Origin: Solirubrobacterales bacterium
GTDB taxonomy: Bacteria > Actinomycetota > Thermoleophilia > Solirubrobacterales > Solirubrobacteraceae
NCBI GenBank assembly: GCA_947474595.1
Contig: CANJIV010000007.1
Span: forward strand, 1 to 64,000
Length of the DNA: 64,000 bases
Direction: 5' to 3'
A model generated the notes under the pieces. That model was not told the DNA's origin and made no database searches. It saw only the letters and a program-made list of their open reading frames with translations. Position 1 is the first letter of the stretch. Every line of letters begins with the position of its first letter. Positions 15,417-24,533 of this stretch are shown here, piece by piece. The position numbers and the translations under genes are program-made.

Positions 15417-15980
15417 TCAGCAGATCTTTGCGATTAGCACCACGACCGAGGTGCCTTTCTCAACCTTGCTCCCAGCCGCAGGATCACTCTCACAGGCTTT
15501 CGTCGCTACCGGTAAGAGGTCATCAAAGATCCCGCTGGAGTCCTTGATTGTCGCCACAAGACCGACGGCCACAAGGCGCCGACGTGCATCTTCAGGAGAG
15601 TCGCCGCTGAGATTGGGGATCTCGACTAGGTCCTGTCGTGTGACTCTGATCGCGGTCATTGCAGGTGAACGGTCGGGCGCCGTAGCAATGACATCGACCA
15701 CGTTAGTGCCAACCTTAAGCGGAACCCGAGCGCTAAATCCTCCCGCTCCAACCCTAGCCCGACGACCAAGAACTGTGACGCTAGCCTCAGGCGGGCGCAC
15801 GCGGCCACTGATCTCTACTGAATCGGTCGCGACCACCGCCTTATCCCGCGGAGAGCTAATGGTCAGAATCGCTTGAGGAGCAGAGTCCTTCCCAGCGTCG
15901 CTAGCGCAGCCAGCTATCCCCGCCGAAGCGACGGCAGCTATGACGAGCAGAGGAGAGATATACGGTCGGCGGTGGCGCAT
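15417..15980 (-). CDS. PASTA-domain lipoprotein
   Basis: A 187-residue lipoprotein. The signal peptide ends in a lipobox (GIAGC), so Cys25 should be lipidated and the protein held on the outer face of the membrane. Residues about 35-110 look like a bacterial Ig-like domain (ISSPRDKAVVATDSVEISG). Residues about 118-187 form one PASTA domain (VEIPNLSGDSPEDARRRL, KVEKGTSVVVLI). PASTA domains bind muropeptides or beta-lactams in other proteins. It converges on a kinase that itself lacks PASTA repeats. Confidence 0.78.
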   Translation of the reverse strand: MRHRRPYISPLLVIAAVASAGIAGCASDAGKDSAPQAILTISSPRDKAVVATDSVEISGRVRPPEASVTVLGRRARVGAGGFSARVPLKVGTNVVDVIATAPDRSPAMTAIRVTRQDLVEIPNLSGDSPEDARRRLVAVGLVATIKDSSGIFDDLLPVATKACESDPAAGSKVEKGTSVVVLIAKIC

Positions 15981-16104
15981 AAGATTGTTCGTGCAGCTTA
16001 GATGCGCGGCTAACTGACCGGCGCCAGCGCCTGGCCCGCGTAGTCTGACCTAGGGTAATCTGGCGGCTTCAATACCACCAACTTTTTAAGGGAGAGTGCC
16101 CGCT

Positions 16105-16407
16105 GTGAAAACCGTTATCGAATTTACGATGCACGCCAATCCTGGTCACTACGACGAGCTACAAGAGACCTACTCGCAGTGGGCCGAGGGGATGCAGAAG
16201 ACTCACGCCGGGCTCCACCAGGTGCTGATCGTTGGTGACCCAGCGAGCGGGCTGGTTCGTGGAATCGGCATCTTCGATACCCCTGCCGAAGCAGAAGGCC
16301 TCAACAGTGAAGAGACCTTTGCCGACTTCAACACAAAGGCCGCACCGTTGATGGCTGGTAGCCCTGAGCGTGTCGAGTTGCAGCTAGTTCACACTTTCAC
16401 TCGCTAA
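16105..16407 (+). CDS. ABM-like dimeric alpha/beta barrel protein
   Basis: A 100-residue protein of the dimeric alpha/beta-barrel type: MKTVIEFTMHANPGHYDELQ (strand and helix), HAGLHQVLIVGD, GLVRGIGIFDTPAEAEGL (second strand-helix unit). This layout is shared by antibiotic-biosynthesis monooxygenase-like and stress-response proteins; no cofactor site is obvious. I place the start at GTG 16105, ten bases after GGGAG, because the GTG at 16096 is too close to that Shine-Dalgarno sequence. A TAATCT element upstream (near 16055) may be the -10 box of a leadered mRNA. Confidence 0.65.
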   Translation: MKTVIEFTMHANPGHYDELQETYSQWAEGMQKTHAGLHQVLIVGDPASGLVRGIGIFDTPAEAEGLNSEETFADFNTKAAPLMAGSPERVELQLVHTFTR

Positions 16408-16421
16408 AGCCGATGCTGATC

Positions 16422-16457
16422 GCTGGACGTCGCGGCTCTGCTCCGCTGGCGTCCAGC
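16422..16457. terminator. Stem-loop between convergent genes
   Basis: GCTGGACG (16422-16429) pairs with CGTCCAGC (16450-16457), and an inner GCGG/CCGC extends the stem. It lies 15 bases after the stop of the rightward gene. No T-run follows. Confidence 0.45.
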
Positions 16458-16587
16458 CGTCCGGCCCTAGTGGTTCTCTGGCGTCATGACAGACAGCCTG
16501 ATGGTTATGGCGATATCGAGAACATGGGATCGCTAACGTCCCTACCGTCGCTTGGTCAAGCTCGCTCGCCCTTCGCCCACTCCGGCA

Positions 16588-18105
16588 CTACTCACCATCA
16601 CGCAGGGCGATAATGCCACCAAAGCTGCCGAGATAGGCCGTTCCATCTGGGCCCAACGTGATCCCTGCGTAGTTGTTGTTAAAGCCAAAGCCGGTGCCGG
16701 CGAGGCGCTTATAGACGGTCTTGCCGGTGCGGAAGTCCAGCGTCGTCCAGAACCAAGGCTGAGCACCGTTGGGGTCACGATCACGGGTGTAGGTGTAGAT
16801 CAAGCCATTTTTGGTTGAGAGCTTAGGCACGACACTCGGCGCGCGCTCCTTTGTGTTGGTCCACACAACCCTGCAAGCAGTAGAGGTCCGATCGACATCA
16901 ATGCGCGCAAATCCAGGGACCGATATTACGTCGCCACCGCCAGCTGCCAGTGGATCGGAGTAGCCGTAGTTATTCTCAACAATCAGCGAGCGGCCAGCGC
17001 TAATCAGCGAGTTCTCCGTAGCGCTAGCGCCACGCGTGAACACTGGAACCTCACAGAGCGTGCGCCGCTGACCCTTCTCCAGCTTGATCGCGCGGCGGTA
17101 GACAACGACGTTCATTGGATCGGCGTTGTCTGTGATCGCGACGAGACCGTTATCCATCAGCGTTGGCGTCGTGCCCGTGCCGGCATCAACTTGACCTGGC
17201 TTCTTGATGCCAGAGTTGCCATAGCGGACACTCCAAGTAGCCCTCGGCTTACCCGTTGGATCGATGCCGAAGCGATACATCCGCTTATCAGAAGCGATGT
17301 AGACGCCATCGCGATCGATCGCGAAGGAGTTTTCGATCTCCTCGCCTAAGACGATGCTCTTGATCGCCCCCGTCTTAGTGTTGAGGATCCCGACTCGTCC
17401 AAGCTTCTTCGTGACGAACCAGAGGCGGCCTTGAAAGTCCAACAGCGCCGAACTCACACGCTCTTGCGAAGTTAAGACTCTGGTCAGGTCGTAGTCGCGC
17501 TTCTGGATAAAGCCACTGCCGTCGGCGGTTTGCGCGAACACCAAAAGGTGACTCGTCGCAGTCGAACTCCAGACCTGGTCTTTTTGGTCAAGGAAGAAGT
17601 AGCCACCACCGGTGAAATTCTGAAAGGTCGGAGTACCGACCGGCGGCGCTAGGGCTGGGAGATCGGTCGAGGCGATGACGCCAAGAGTCTTGGGATCGAT
17701 TAGGCGCAGCTTCGGAGTCTGGGCCGTGGATGGACAGATAGTGATCAGACGTCCGCGCTTATCGAAGGCGATAGAGCCACACAACGAGGGACCGATCTGG
17801 TTCGAGAGCGTCACTGATGCGCGCCCTAGCGGACCACTAATTTGGTAGGCATCGGTCATCCAACTGTCGTTGTGTAGATTGCTGCGACCGTTGGCAGCGA
17901 AGAAGGGGTTCTGCGGCACGATCGTCGGATCTGACACCACGTGCGCAGTTGCTGGCGCTCCCTGCACAGCTTGAAGTGAAGTGGGCACCCCGCTAGGGAT
18001 AGGCGTCGCAGCAGCAGCCCGCGCGCTGGCCACGCTGGGAGCGACTGCGCACAGCGAGAGTCCGCATGTAACGACGGCGATAGAACCTCTCAAAAGCAAC
18101 GACAT
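16588..18105 (-). CDS. Secreted beta-propeller-like protein
   Basis: A 505-residue exported protein. The signal peptide covers about residues 1-30 (MSLLLRGSIAVVTCGLSLC through an ASARA cleavage site). The mature chain has repeated WD/YVTN-like blades, for instance GSIAFDKRGRLITICPS, SSALLDFQGRLWFVTKK, ENSFAIDRDGVYIAS and AGITLGPDGTAYLGSFGG. It resembles secreted quinoprotein-like or sugar-binding propellers without clear catalytic residues. AAGGGG seven bases before ATG 18105 fixes this start; the longer frame to 18144 has no such signal. Function unknown. Confidence 0.72.
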   Translation of the reverse strand: MSLLLRGSIAVVTCGLSLCAVAPSVASARAAAATPIPSGVPTSLQAVQGAPATAHVVSDPTIVPQNPFFAANGRSNLHNDSWMTDAYQISGPLGRASVTLSNQIGPSLCGSIAFDKRGRLITICPSTAQTPKLRLIDPKTLGVIASTDLPALAPPVGTPTFQNFTGGGYFFLDQKDQVWSSTATSHLLVFAQTADGSGFIQKRDYDLTRVLTSQERVSSALLDFQGRLWFVTKKLGRVGILNTKTGAIKSIVLGEEIENSFAIDRDGVYIASDKRMYRFGIDPTGKPRATWSVRYGNSGIKKPGQVDAGTGTTPTLMDNGLVAITDNADPMNVVVYRRAIKLEKGQRRTLCEVPVFTRGASATENSLISAGRSLIVENNYGYSDPLAAGGGDVISVPGFARIDVDRTSTACRVVWTNTKERAPSVVPKLSTKNGLIYTYTRDRDPNGAQPWFWTTLDFRTGKTVYKRLAGTGFGFNNNYAGITLGPDGTAYLGSFGGIIALRDGE

Positions 18106-18245
18106 AGACAAACCCCTTCGTCTAAGCGGAACCTGAAGCGACACCTACCTAACTCAACGTAGCAGCGCAGGCCAAGCAGTGGCGTAAGTACGGTAACGAC
18201 TTATGCCCTCGAGGCTCCAAAGCCAACTACGAGGTCGACCGGCGA

Positions 18246-18251
18246 TACTCT
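18246..18251 (+). promoter_or_regulatory. -10 box of the GNAT gene
   Basis: TACTCT, 7 nt before GTG 18259; no Shine-Dalgarno sequence. Confidence 0.5.
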
Positions 18252-18258
18252 GATCGCG

Positions 18259-19302
18259 GTGAAACCTGCAAAAGAAGATGATGAATTCGTGATCCGGGCG
18301 ATGACGGCCGAAGATGCCGTTGGCGTAGCTGAGCTTGTCCACAGCTGCTACGGCGACGGCTACCCACACGATGAGATCTACGATCCGGCCAAATTCTTTG
18401 CCGGCCAAGAGCGAGGCGACCACATCAGTACGGTTGCGGCCACGCCTGACGGCACGATCGCCGGCCACTGGGCCTTCGTCTTCCACACCCCGATCATCGC
18501 CGAGAGCGCGATGACAATGACTAGGCTTGAGTACCGTGGCCATGGGATCGCCGCGCACCTCTCCGCAGATCTTTACGCCAAGTTATTAGAGCGCGGTGTC
18601 AAGTGGATCATGGGGGAACCAGTCCTAATCCACACCGCAACACAAGAGTTTGCGCTCGAGATTGGAGATGGAATGGGCGCCATCACCGGCATGCGCCTTA
18701 AATGTCTGCACCATGCGGAGGCCGCTGGCTTTACGGAGGTCTTTGAGCACGGCCGAGTCTCGCTGGCGATGGCCTTTGGCCCGATCGCGACGATGCGTGT
18801 GCACGAGCTTTGGATTGCGCCTGAATACGAAGAACTACTAGGGATCGTTCTCGAGGCTACCGAGTGGCCAAGGTTGGTTCGTAGCGATCCCCCGACCACG
18901 GTCGATCTACCCGAGACGACCGTGCTCACTTTTGAATTTGATCTAAGTCACTTAGCGGCAAAAATTGAAATCAAGACGATCGGGGCCGACCTACTAGCAG
19001 CGGTCCGCGTCGAGCGCGATCGTGCCCGCTCTCAAGGCGCCCTCTTCATAGAGTTAAGGCTTCCGCTCGGCCAGCCACAGTCGGCCAAGGATGGCCTGCT
19101 TGATCTTGGCTTCTCATTCGCAGCACTGATGCCCGAGATGTACCCCGACTGCGATCTTCTGGTGCTGCAGTGGCTTGACGATCCACACGTTGAGCGCAGC
19201 ACCTGGCAGCTGCTTAACTCCCACATTGAGAAGTTAGCCGACGCGATCGTCGCTCAAGCTCAGGTCGCCTTCGAGCGCCCCGGTTCTCACGAAGCCCTCT
19301 AA
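18259..19302 (+). CDS. GNAT-family acetyltransferase
   Basis: A 347-residue protein with an N-terminal GNAT domain (about 10-170): FVIRAMTAEDAVGVAELVHSC opens the fold, GTIAGHWAFVF is the central strand and EYRGHGIAAHL is the acetyl-CoA pyrophosphate loop (R-x-x-G-x-A variant). The second half (about 190-347) is an alpha/beta region of unknown type containing LFIELRLPLGQPQSAKDGL. GNATs with a similar long C-terminus occur near anti-sigma or RsbW-like ATPases in actinobacteria, but no such gene is adjacent. Substrate unknown. GTG start, apparently leaderless. Confidence 0.72.
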   Translation: MKPAKEDDEFVIRAMTAEDAVGVAELVHSCYGDGYPHDEIYDPAKFFAGQERGDHISTVAATPDGTIAGHWAFVFHTPIIAESAMTMTRLEYRGHGIAAHLSADLYAKLLERGVKWIMGEPVLIHTATQEFALEIGDGMGAITGMRLKCLHHAEAAGFTEVFEHGRVSLAMAFGPIATMRVHELWIAPEYEELLGIVLEATEWPRLVRSDPPTTVDLPETTVLTFEFDLSHLAAKIEIKTIGADLLAAVRVERDRARSQGALFIELRLPLGQPQSAKDGLLDLGFSFAALMPEMYPDCDLLVLQWLDDPHVERSTWQLLNSHIEKLADAIVAQAQVAFERPGSHEAL

Positions 19303-19428
19303 GGAATGAGCCTGATCAAGGGCTCGGTCAGCGTGGCCGTCGACGTTGTGCACCCCACAGGTAGCCTTTGTCGACGACTCGGCGCGATCTGAGGATCGAG
19401 CCAGCGCGGACCGCGGCGACCGCAGCGG

Positions 19429-20250
19429 TCAGCCGCCGGTAACGTCACGGCGCAGGAAGACGAGGTAGGCCCCGCCTAGACATGGCAGCCCATAGGCGGC
19501 GCAAACCCAGGCCGCGCGTATTATCGGCGACCAGTCGATCGGATCGCGTAGGAGCCCCTGCCAGGCGTCGAACTGCGACGGCAAGAGATAAGGACGCAAG
19601 CTCTCAAGGCCCGGCAGGATCGTAATTAGCTGGAGAATTAAGGCGACCATTAACGTCCCAACTACGGCCGCCGCGCTGTTGCGCGTGATCGTCGAGAGCA
19701 GCAGCCCGATCGAGGCGACCGCTAGTAGCGGGATCAAATAGACGCCGAGGCTAGCGACCACGAGCAGAAGCCCTTCGCCGACCGACACGCGGGTCCCCGA
19801 CAGCGTCGTGAGCGGGTTAAACCCGGAAGCAATGCCACCAGCTACGACCGCCACGGTGCCCATCAGAGCGAGCGCAAGAGTTGTGTAAGTGGCCGTAGCG
19901 AGTGCCTTGGCGGCGAAAATCTGTCCACGATCTACTGAGCGAGTCAGGATCGTCTTTAGGGTTCCGTTGTGATCCTCGGCGGCGAAGATATCGCCGGCCA
20001 CCAGCGCAGTGACCAGCGGAAAGAGCCAGATCGAGCCGAAGATCAGCATCACCAGTGGAATTGCTAATCCAGAGTCACGCACGTAACGGCCGAAGGCGAC
20101 GTCGTTGGGCTGGCCAGCGTGCAGGCTAAGCGCCACGACGAATATCAACGGCATCAACACAGCAATCCCCAACCCGAGATAGGTGCGCTTCTGGGCGATC
20201 AACTTGCGTATCTCCCAGCGGTATACCGATGGGATTCCGGCCGTGGTCAT
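19429..20250 (-). CDS. ABC-2 type transporter permease
   Basis: A 273-residue integral membrane protein with six hydrophobic segments, beginning with YRWEIRKLIAQKRTYLGLGIAVLMPLIFVVAL. The second segment is followed by AAEDHNGTLKTILTRSVDRGQIFAAK, the amphipathic coupling region shared by ABC-2 permeases. Its ATG overlaps the stop of the ATPase gene (ATGA), so the two are made together. The exported substrate is unknown. Confidence 0.83.
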   Translation of the reverse strand: MTTAGIPSVYRWEIRKLIAQKRTYLGLGIAVLMPLIFVVALSLHAGQPNDVAFGRYVRDSGLAIPLVMLIFGSIWLFPLVTALVAGDIFAAEDHNGTLKTILTRSVDRGQIFAAKALATATYTTLALALMGTVAVVAGGIASGFNPLTTLSGTRVSVGEGLLLVVASLGVYLIPLLAVASIGLLLSTITRNSAAAVVGTLMVALILQLITILPGLESLRPYLLPSQFDAWQGLLRDPIDWSPIIRAAWVCAAYGLPCLGGAYLVFLRRDVTGG

Positions 20251-21194
20251 GACGCCACCTGCGCCGGGGTCGGATCTCCCTCGGTCATGCGGAAGAAGAG
20301 GTCTTCGAGTGTCGCGTTCTGGGGCGCGAGGGCGAGAATCTCAAGCCCCGCCTCTACGAGGGCGACGCTGAGGCGGCCCGCGACGGGCTCAGGTGCTCGA
20401 AAGCGCAGCTCGCCTCCCACGGCAACGAGCTGGGTGACTCCAACTTGAGCAAGGCAGACCGTATAGGCCCACTCGTCATTGCTGGTCCGCAGCCGATAGG
20501 CACTGTCGTCGGTCGCCTGACTACGCAGATCGGCCATCGCGCCCTCAAAAACAATCTGCCCCGAGCGGATGATCGCGACGCGATCGCAGAGCTCTTCGAC
20601 CTCTCCCATCAGGTGGCTGGAGAGCAACACGGTCATTCCGCCGTCGGCAAGACGTCGCACGAGCGTACGCATGTCGCGCATCCCGGCTGGGTCTAGTCCC
20701 GTGGTTGGCTCGTCAAGAAGCAACAGGCGCGGGTCGCGGATCAACGCACCGGCGATCCCTAAGCGCTGGCGCATGCCGTGTGAGTAGCCACCGACGCGGT
20801 CCTTGGCACGATCGCTGAGATCGACGGTATCGAGTGCCTCATCGATGCGGCCCTTAGCGCCGCCACCGTCAAGACCAGCCAGCAGCTCAAGGTTCTTGCG
20901 GCCGCTCATATAGGGATAGAACCGCGGAGATTCGACGAACCCAGCGACGCCTTGGAGCGCCTTTGCTCCGTCGAGCATCGGATCACGCCCGAACAGCCGT
21001 GCGGAACCGCCGCTTGGCCGAATCAAACCGAGCAGCATCCGCAAGGAGGTGGTCTTGCCCGCGCCGTTAGGACCGAGGTAGCCATAGACGTCGCCTGCCT
21101 CAACAGTGAGATCAACGCCGTTGACAGCAGCTATATCGCCGTAGTGCTTGACGAGGCCGCGCGCCTCGACGGGGCGCGCGCCCAACTCATTCAT
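20247..21194 (-). CDS. ABC transporter ATP-binding protein
   Basis: A 315-residue ATPase with Walker A (LGPNGAGKTTSLRML), the signature (GYSHGMRQRLGIAG), Walker B (LLLLDEPTTGLDP) and switch His (LLSSHLMGEVEEL). The C-terminal extension (about 220-315) is typical of CcmA-like exporters that pair with ABC-2 permeases. It starts five bases after the LolA-like gene stop and overlaps the permease gene, so the three form one operon. Confidence 0.88.
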   Translation of the reverse strand: MNELGARPVEARGLVKHYGDIAAVNGVDLTVEAGDVYGYLGPNGAGKTTSLRMLLGLIRPSGGSARLFGRDPMLDGAKALQGVAGFVESPRFYPYMSGRKNLELLAGLDGGGAKGRIDEALDTVDLSDRAKDRVGGYSHGMRQRLGIAGALIRDPRLLLLDEPTTGLDPAGMRDMRTLVRRLADGGMTVLLSSHLMGEVEELCDRVAIIRSGQIVFEGAMADLRSQATDDSAYRLRTSNDEWAYTVCLAQVGVTQLVAVGGELRFRAPEPVAGRLSVALVEAGLEILALAPQNATLEDLFFRMTEGDPTPAQVAS

Positions 21195-21199
21195 CCCTA

Positions 21200-22396
21200 C
21201 TACCGCAGATCCCGCGCGGCGGCTTCGGCAGCCGCAGGCAACATTGAGCCGATCACCGTGTAGGAGACGCCATCGCGCTCGAATGTCAAGACGGTCCCCA
21301 GAGCAGTAGCCAACTCTTGACCGCTAGCACCATTGATTGAAACGCTTGGGAGTGCGAACCCACCCTCCCTGTCACCCTTGTCGCTCTTGGCGGCAATGGG
21401 ATTCTTGGCACCGACGGGAGTTTGCATGACGATGATCCCGTTGAGATCATCGCCGTAGGTCACAATCGCCCCGGGCTTGCCATCGGCCCCAACGAGGCGA
21501 ACCTCGGACCGCGCAAGACCGCCAATCGTCGCCGGCGCAACGAGCTTAAAGTCGAGCTTGGACTGCACCGCCTCTAACCCTGTGACGCTCTTGTCTTGCG
21601 AGCCAGCGTTTTTGTCCTTACTCGGCTGATCGATCGTGACGACCTTCGCATCTTGGGGATAGGTGACGTCAAAGACAGATTGCGATACGGAGCCAAAGGA
21701 GATCTCAGTGGCTGTGATTTCAAGCACTGGATTTTTGCGGCCCTTGGCATAGATGGCGCCACGCAGGGGGATGCCTCGTGCAGCATCCCAGGCGATCTGA
21801 GCACCACCGAAAAGCCCGGCGGCTCGCTTGGGTGAGATCTTCACGGTGTACGCAGGCTCACCGCCAACATTGCTGGGAATCGCGCCAGAGAGATTGGCGT
21901 CTTTGGCGACCTCAGCGAGCTTGGACTCAATCTGGGCCAGCGTTATTGGACCCTTCTGATCCTTGCCCTCCTCATCGACGTGCGGCTTGAGCTTCATCAC
22001 GTAGGCCGTATTTGAACCACTGTCATAGACCCAAGCCGTCTTGTCATCCATAAAGAGCTGAGCGTCTTGACCCGAGCTTGACTGCAGCTCGAGGCGCACC
22101 TTGCCATCGGCGCTGGCCCAGAAGCGACCCTTGGCTCCTGTGAGCATTGGATTGGCGCCACTTAGCCCCGAGGAGTCGATTAAGTTGTTGGTGAACGCGA
22201 TCCGCGCGCTGACCCCGGCGACTTCGGGAGCGTTAAGCCCATCGTTGAGAGCCTGAGCCAGCGGCTTAGCTGGTGGCTTGGGGCCATCAGAACCCAGCGC
22301 GGCCATGGCAACCGCGGCTCCCGCGCCCAGCGCAACCAGTGCCGCAGCGAGCAGTGCGGACAGGCGGGTTAGAGATAGGCGGCGAAAGCGATTCAT
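21200..22396 (-). CDS. LolA-like exported lipid-carrier protein
   Basis: A 398-residue exported protein; the first 33 residues are a signal peptide (RRLSLTRLSALLAAALVALGAGAAVAMA). The mature part has the curved-sheet features of LolA/LppX-type folds: KGRFWASADGKVRLELQSSSG, QLFMDDKTAWVYDSGSN, and EITATEISFGSVSQSVFDVTYP. Such proteins carry lipid or lipoprotein cargo at the cell surface. As first gene of an operon with an ABC ATPase and permease, it may receive the exported substrate. TAGGAG eight bases before ATG 22396 sets the start. Confidence 0.75.
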   Translation of the reverse strand: MNRFRRLSLTRLSALLAAALVALGAGAAVAMAALGSDGPKPPAKPLAQALNDGLNAPEVAGVSARIAFTNNLIDSSGLSGANPMLTGAKGRFWASADGKVRLELQSSSGQDAQLFMDDKTAWVYDSGSNTAYVMKLKPHVDEEGKDQKGPITLAQIESKLAEVAKDANLSGAIPSNVGGEPAYTVKISPKRAAGLFGGAQIAWDAARGIPLRGAIYAKGRKNPVLEITATEISFGSVSQSVFDVTYPQDAKVVTIDQPSKDKNAGSQDKSVTGLEAVQSKLDFKLVAPATIGGLARSEVRLVGADGKPGAIVTYGDDLNGIIVMQTPVGAKNPIAAKSDKGDREGGFALPSVSINGASGQELATALGTVLTFERDGVSYTVIGSMLPAAAEAAARDLR

Positions 22397-22601
22397 CTGA
22401 GAGCTCCTAAAGAGGTTACGAACATAGAGTACCAATGGCTCTTAAGGGGTTTATGAGAATCCAGCCCTGCAAGGATTCTTAGAGGAGGAGACCGTCACGG
22501 CGGTGACACAACTTCCCAGATGCACCGATCGCTCGGTTGACATCCTTTGGCTGTGATCACCGCCGTCCGGATCTCGGCTTAGGCCGCGTACGTAAGAGGT
22601 C

Positions 22602-22805
22602 TTATACGACCTGAACGTTTACTGCGCGCGGGCCCTTGTCGCTGGCCTCAGTCTCGAATGAGACCTTGGCACCTTCGGCGAGGGTACGGAACCCTTCGCT
22701 CTGGATGCTGCTGTGATGGACAAACAGATCCTTAGATCCGTCGTCAGGGGTAATGAAACCAAACCCCTTCTCGTCCTTGAACCACTTCACTGTTCCGGTT
22801 GCCAT
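22602..22805 (-). CDS. Cold-shock protein
   Basis: A 67-residue CSD protein with both RNA-binding motifs: RNP1 as KGFGFITP and RNP2 as LFVHHSSI. It starts [16 protein letters not shown] like the CspA family and ends [10 protein letters not shown]. It binds single-stranded RNA/DNA and melts RNA structure. The frame extends upstream to 22871, but GGAGG seven bases before ATG 22805 and the conserved start make this the real one. A promoter and a roughly 95-nt leader with a hairpin lie upstream. Confidence 0.93.
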   Translation of the reverse strand: MATGTVKWFKDEKGFGFITPDDGSKDLFVHHSSIQSEGFRTLAEGAKVSFETEASDKGPRAVNVQVV

Positions 22806-22867
22806 TTGGCTACCTCCAACTAGTTGTACTTGGAACGCGGAGGATGCTTGGCAACGACTGGGCGAGT

Positions 22868-22884
22868 GCACAGCACCGCTGTGC
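22868..22884 (-). promoter_or_regulatory. Hairpin in the cold-shock mRNA leader
   Basis: GCACAGC pairs with GCTGTGC (7 bp, 3-nt loop). It lies inside the predicted 5' untranslated leader of the cold-shock gene, about 63 bases before its ATG. It might be a temperature-sensitive or stability element. Confidence 0.4.
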
Positions 22885-22906
22885 CGAAAAACCGAACGAC
22901 TCCACG

Positions 22907-22936
22907 ATTACGCGCCAAACCGTAGCAGGATGTCAA
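22907..22936 (-). promoter_or_regulatory. Promoter of the cold-shock gene
   Basis: A perfect -35 TTGACA (22931-22936) and -10 CGTAAT (22907-22912) are 18 bases apart. Transcription should begin near 22900, giving a leader of about 95 nt. Confidence 0.6.
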
Positions 22937-22991
22937 GTTCGCGGCGCACTTTGCGACAAAATTGGCGCAATACCCCGCTCACCGGACCGCC

Positions 22992-24533
22992 TCAACGTCT
23001 GTGATCACCGGCTATCGCGGGCCCCATGGTGCCGCGATCGTTGGCCCCAAAAACATAGTCGAGCGGATCAAAGTGCCTGGTTAACGCTCGGAAGCGCCAA
23101 GTGAAGCCGGGCCACAAGGTGGTGTTGGAACCCTTGGCGTCGAGATACCAACTGTCGCAGCCACCTGAGGTCCACACGGTCCCCACCATCTGCTCTTGGA
23201 CGCCGCGATTGAACTCCTCCTGTGCACGGCTGCGAACCTCAAAGGTCGCGATCTCTTGACTAGCCATGAAGCGCAGGCACTCCATTATGTAGGCGACCTG
23301 AGACTCAATCATGAAGACGATCGAGTTGTGACCAAGCCCCGTATTAGGCCCGACGAGTAAGAAGAGGTTGGGAAACCCAGCAACGGTGGTGCCACGGTAG
23401 GCCTGCGGACTGCCCTGCCAGAGGTCACCGAGCAGAGCCCCGTCGCGTCCGCGCAGATACTTAGCAGCAGCCATCTCGCTGACCTTAAATCCAGTCCCGA
23501 AGATGATCGTGTCGACCTCGCGCTCGACTCCGTCTTGGGTGACTATCGACCTGGGCCTGATCTCACCGATAGCGTCTACAACAAGCTCGACGTTGGGCTG
23601 GGTGAGTGCCGGGTAGTAGTCGTTAGAGATCAGTACGCGCTTGCAACCGAAGGTGTAGTCGGGAGTCAGCTTGCGGTTGAGCTCGACGTCTTTTATCTGC
23701 GCCTCACGAAACCGGGTCGCCGCCTTCATCGGCCAAGCCATCAGCCGTGGATGTATGAAAGCCATCACGGTGAGTTCTCGTCCTAAGTAGATTGCGCCGC
23801 GCATCAGACGTTGGAGGGCTGGCAGCCGACGATAGAGGCGCCGTTGCAAGGCGCTAATGGGCCGATCGTGGCGGGCCATGATCCATGGAGCTGTGCGCTG
23901 GAAGAGGTGCAGCTTGGCTACCGTGGGTTGGATCTGAGGCACAAACTGGATCGCCGACGCTCCGGTCCCAATCACCGCCACCCGCTCGCCTCCAAGATCG
24001 TGATCGTGGTCCCATGCTCCTGAGTGAAAGACGCTGCCTTCAAAGCAGTCTAAGCCGGGCAGATCCGGGATTGATGGCTCGCTGAGAGGTCCCGTTCCCG
24101 AGACTAGGAGGTCGGCCGTATAGACGCCGCGTGACGTCTCAATGCGCCAGCGCGAGTGCTCTTGCTCCCACGCAGCCTCTAGAAGATCGTGGCCGAAGCG
24201 CACCTTCTCGGTGATCCCAAAGTGACTGGCACAGTCACGTAAGTACTCCCAAATCTCTGGTTGGGGCGAGAAGGTCTGGCTCCAGTTTGGATTGGGATAA
24301 AAAGAGAAGGAGTAAAGATGGGATGGGACGTCGCAGGCGCATCCTGGATATGAGTTGTCGCGCCATGTTCCGCCGAGGTCATCCGCGCGTTCGAAGATTA
24401 AGAACTCCTCTATCTGCTCCCGGCGCAACGCAGCCGCCATCGCAATGCCAGAGAACCCAGCGCCGATAATGGCTATCCGCAGATGTGGCGGGCAATCCTC
24501 TGCGGGAGAGCTTATGCCGCTGAGATCAGCCAC
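22992..24533 (-). CDS. Baeyer-Villiger-type flavin monooxygenase
   Basis: A 513-residue class B flavoprotein monooxygenase. FAD-binding GxGxxG is at AIIGAGFSGIAMAAAL, followed by the GGTWRDNSYPGCACDVPSHLYSFSF block. The Baeyer-Villiger fingerprint FxGxxxHxxxW is intact (FEGSVFHSGAWDH), followed by the NADPH-binding VAVIGTGASAIQFVPQI. It would insert oxygen next to a ketone or oxidise a sulfide or amine using NADPH; substrate unknown. The GTG start overlaps the MerR gene stop by eight bases, so both are co-transcribed. Confidence 0.88.
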   Translation of the reverse strand: MADLSGISSPAEDCPPHLRIAIIGAGFSGIAMAAALRREQIEEFLIFERADDLGGTWRDNSYPGCACDVPSHLYSFSFYPNPNWSQTFSPQPEIWEYLRDCASHFGITEKVRFGHDLLEAAWEQEHSRWRIETSRGVYTADLLVSGTGPLSEPSIPDLPGLDCFEGSVFHSGAWDHDHDLGGERVAVIGTGASAIQFVPQIQPTVAKLHLFQRTAPWIMARHDRPISALQRRLYRRLPALQRLMRGAIYLGRELTVMAFIHPRLMAWPMKAATRFREAQIKDVELNRKLTPDYTFGCKRVLISNDYYPALTQPNVELVVDAIGEIRPRSIVTQDGVEREVDTIIFGTGFKVSEMAAAKYLRGRDGALLGDLWQGSPQAYRGTTVAGFPNLFLLVGPNTGLGHNSIVFMIESQVAYIMECLRFMASQEIATFEVRSRAQEEFNRGVQEQMVGTVWTSGGCDSWYLDAKGSNTTLWPGFTWRFRALTRHFDPLDYVFGANDRGTMGPAIAGDHRR

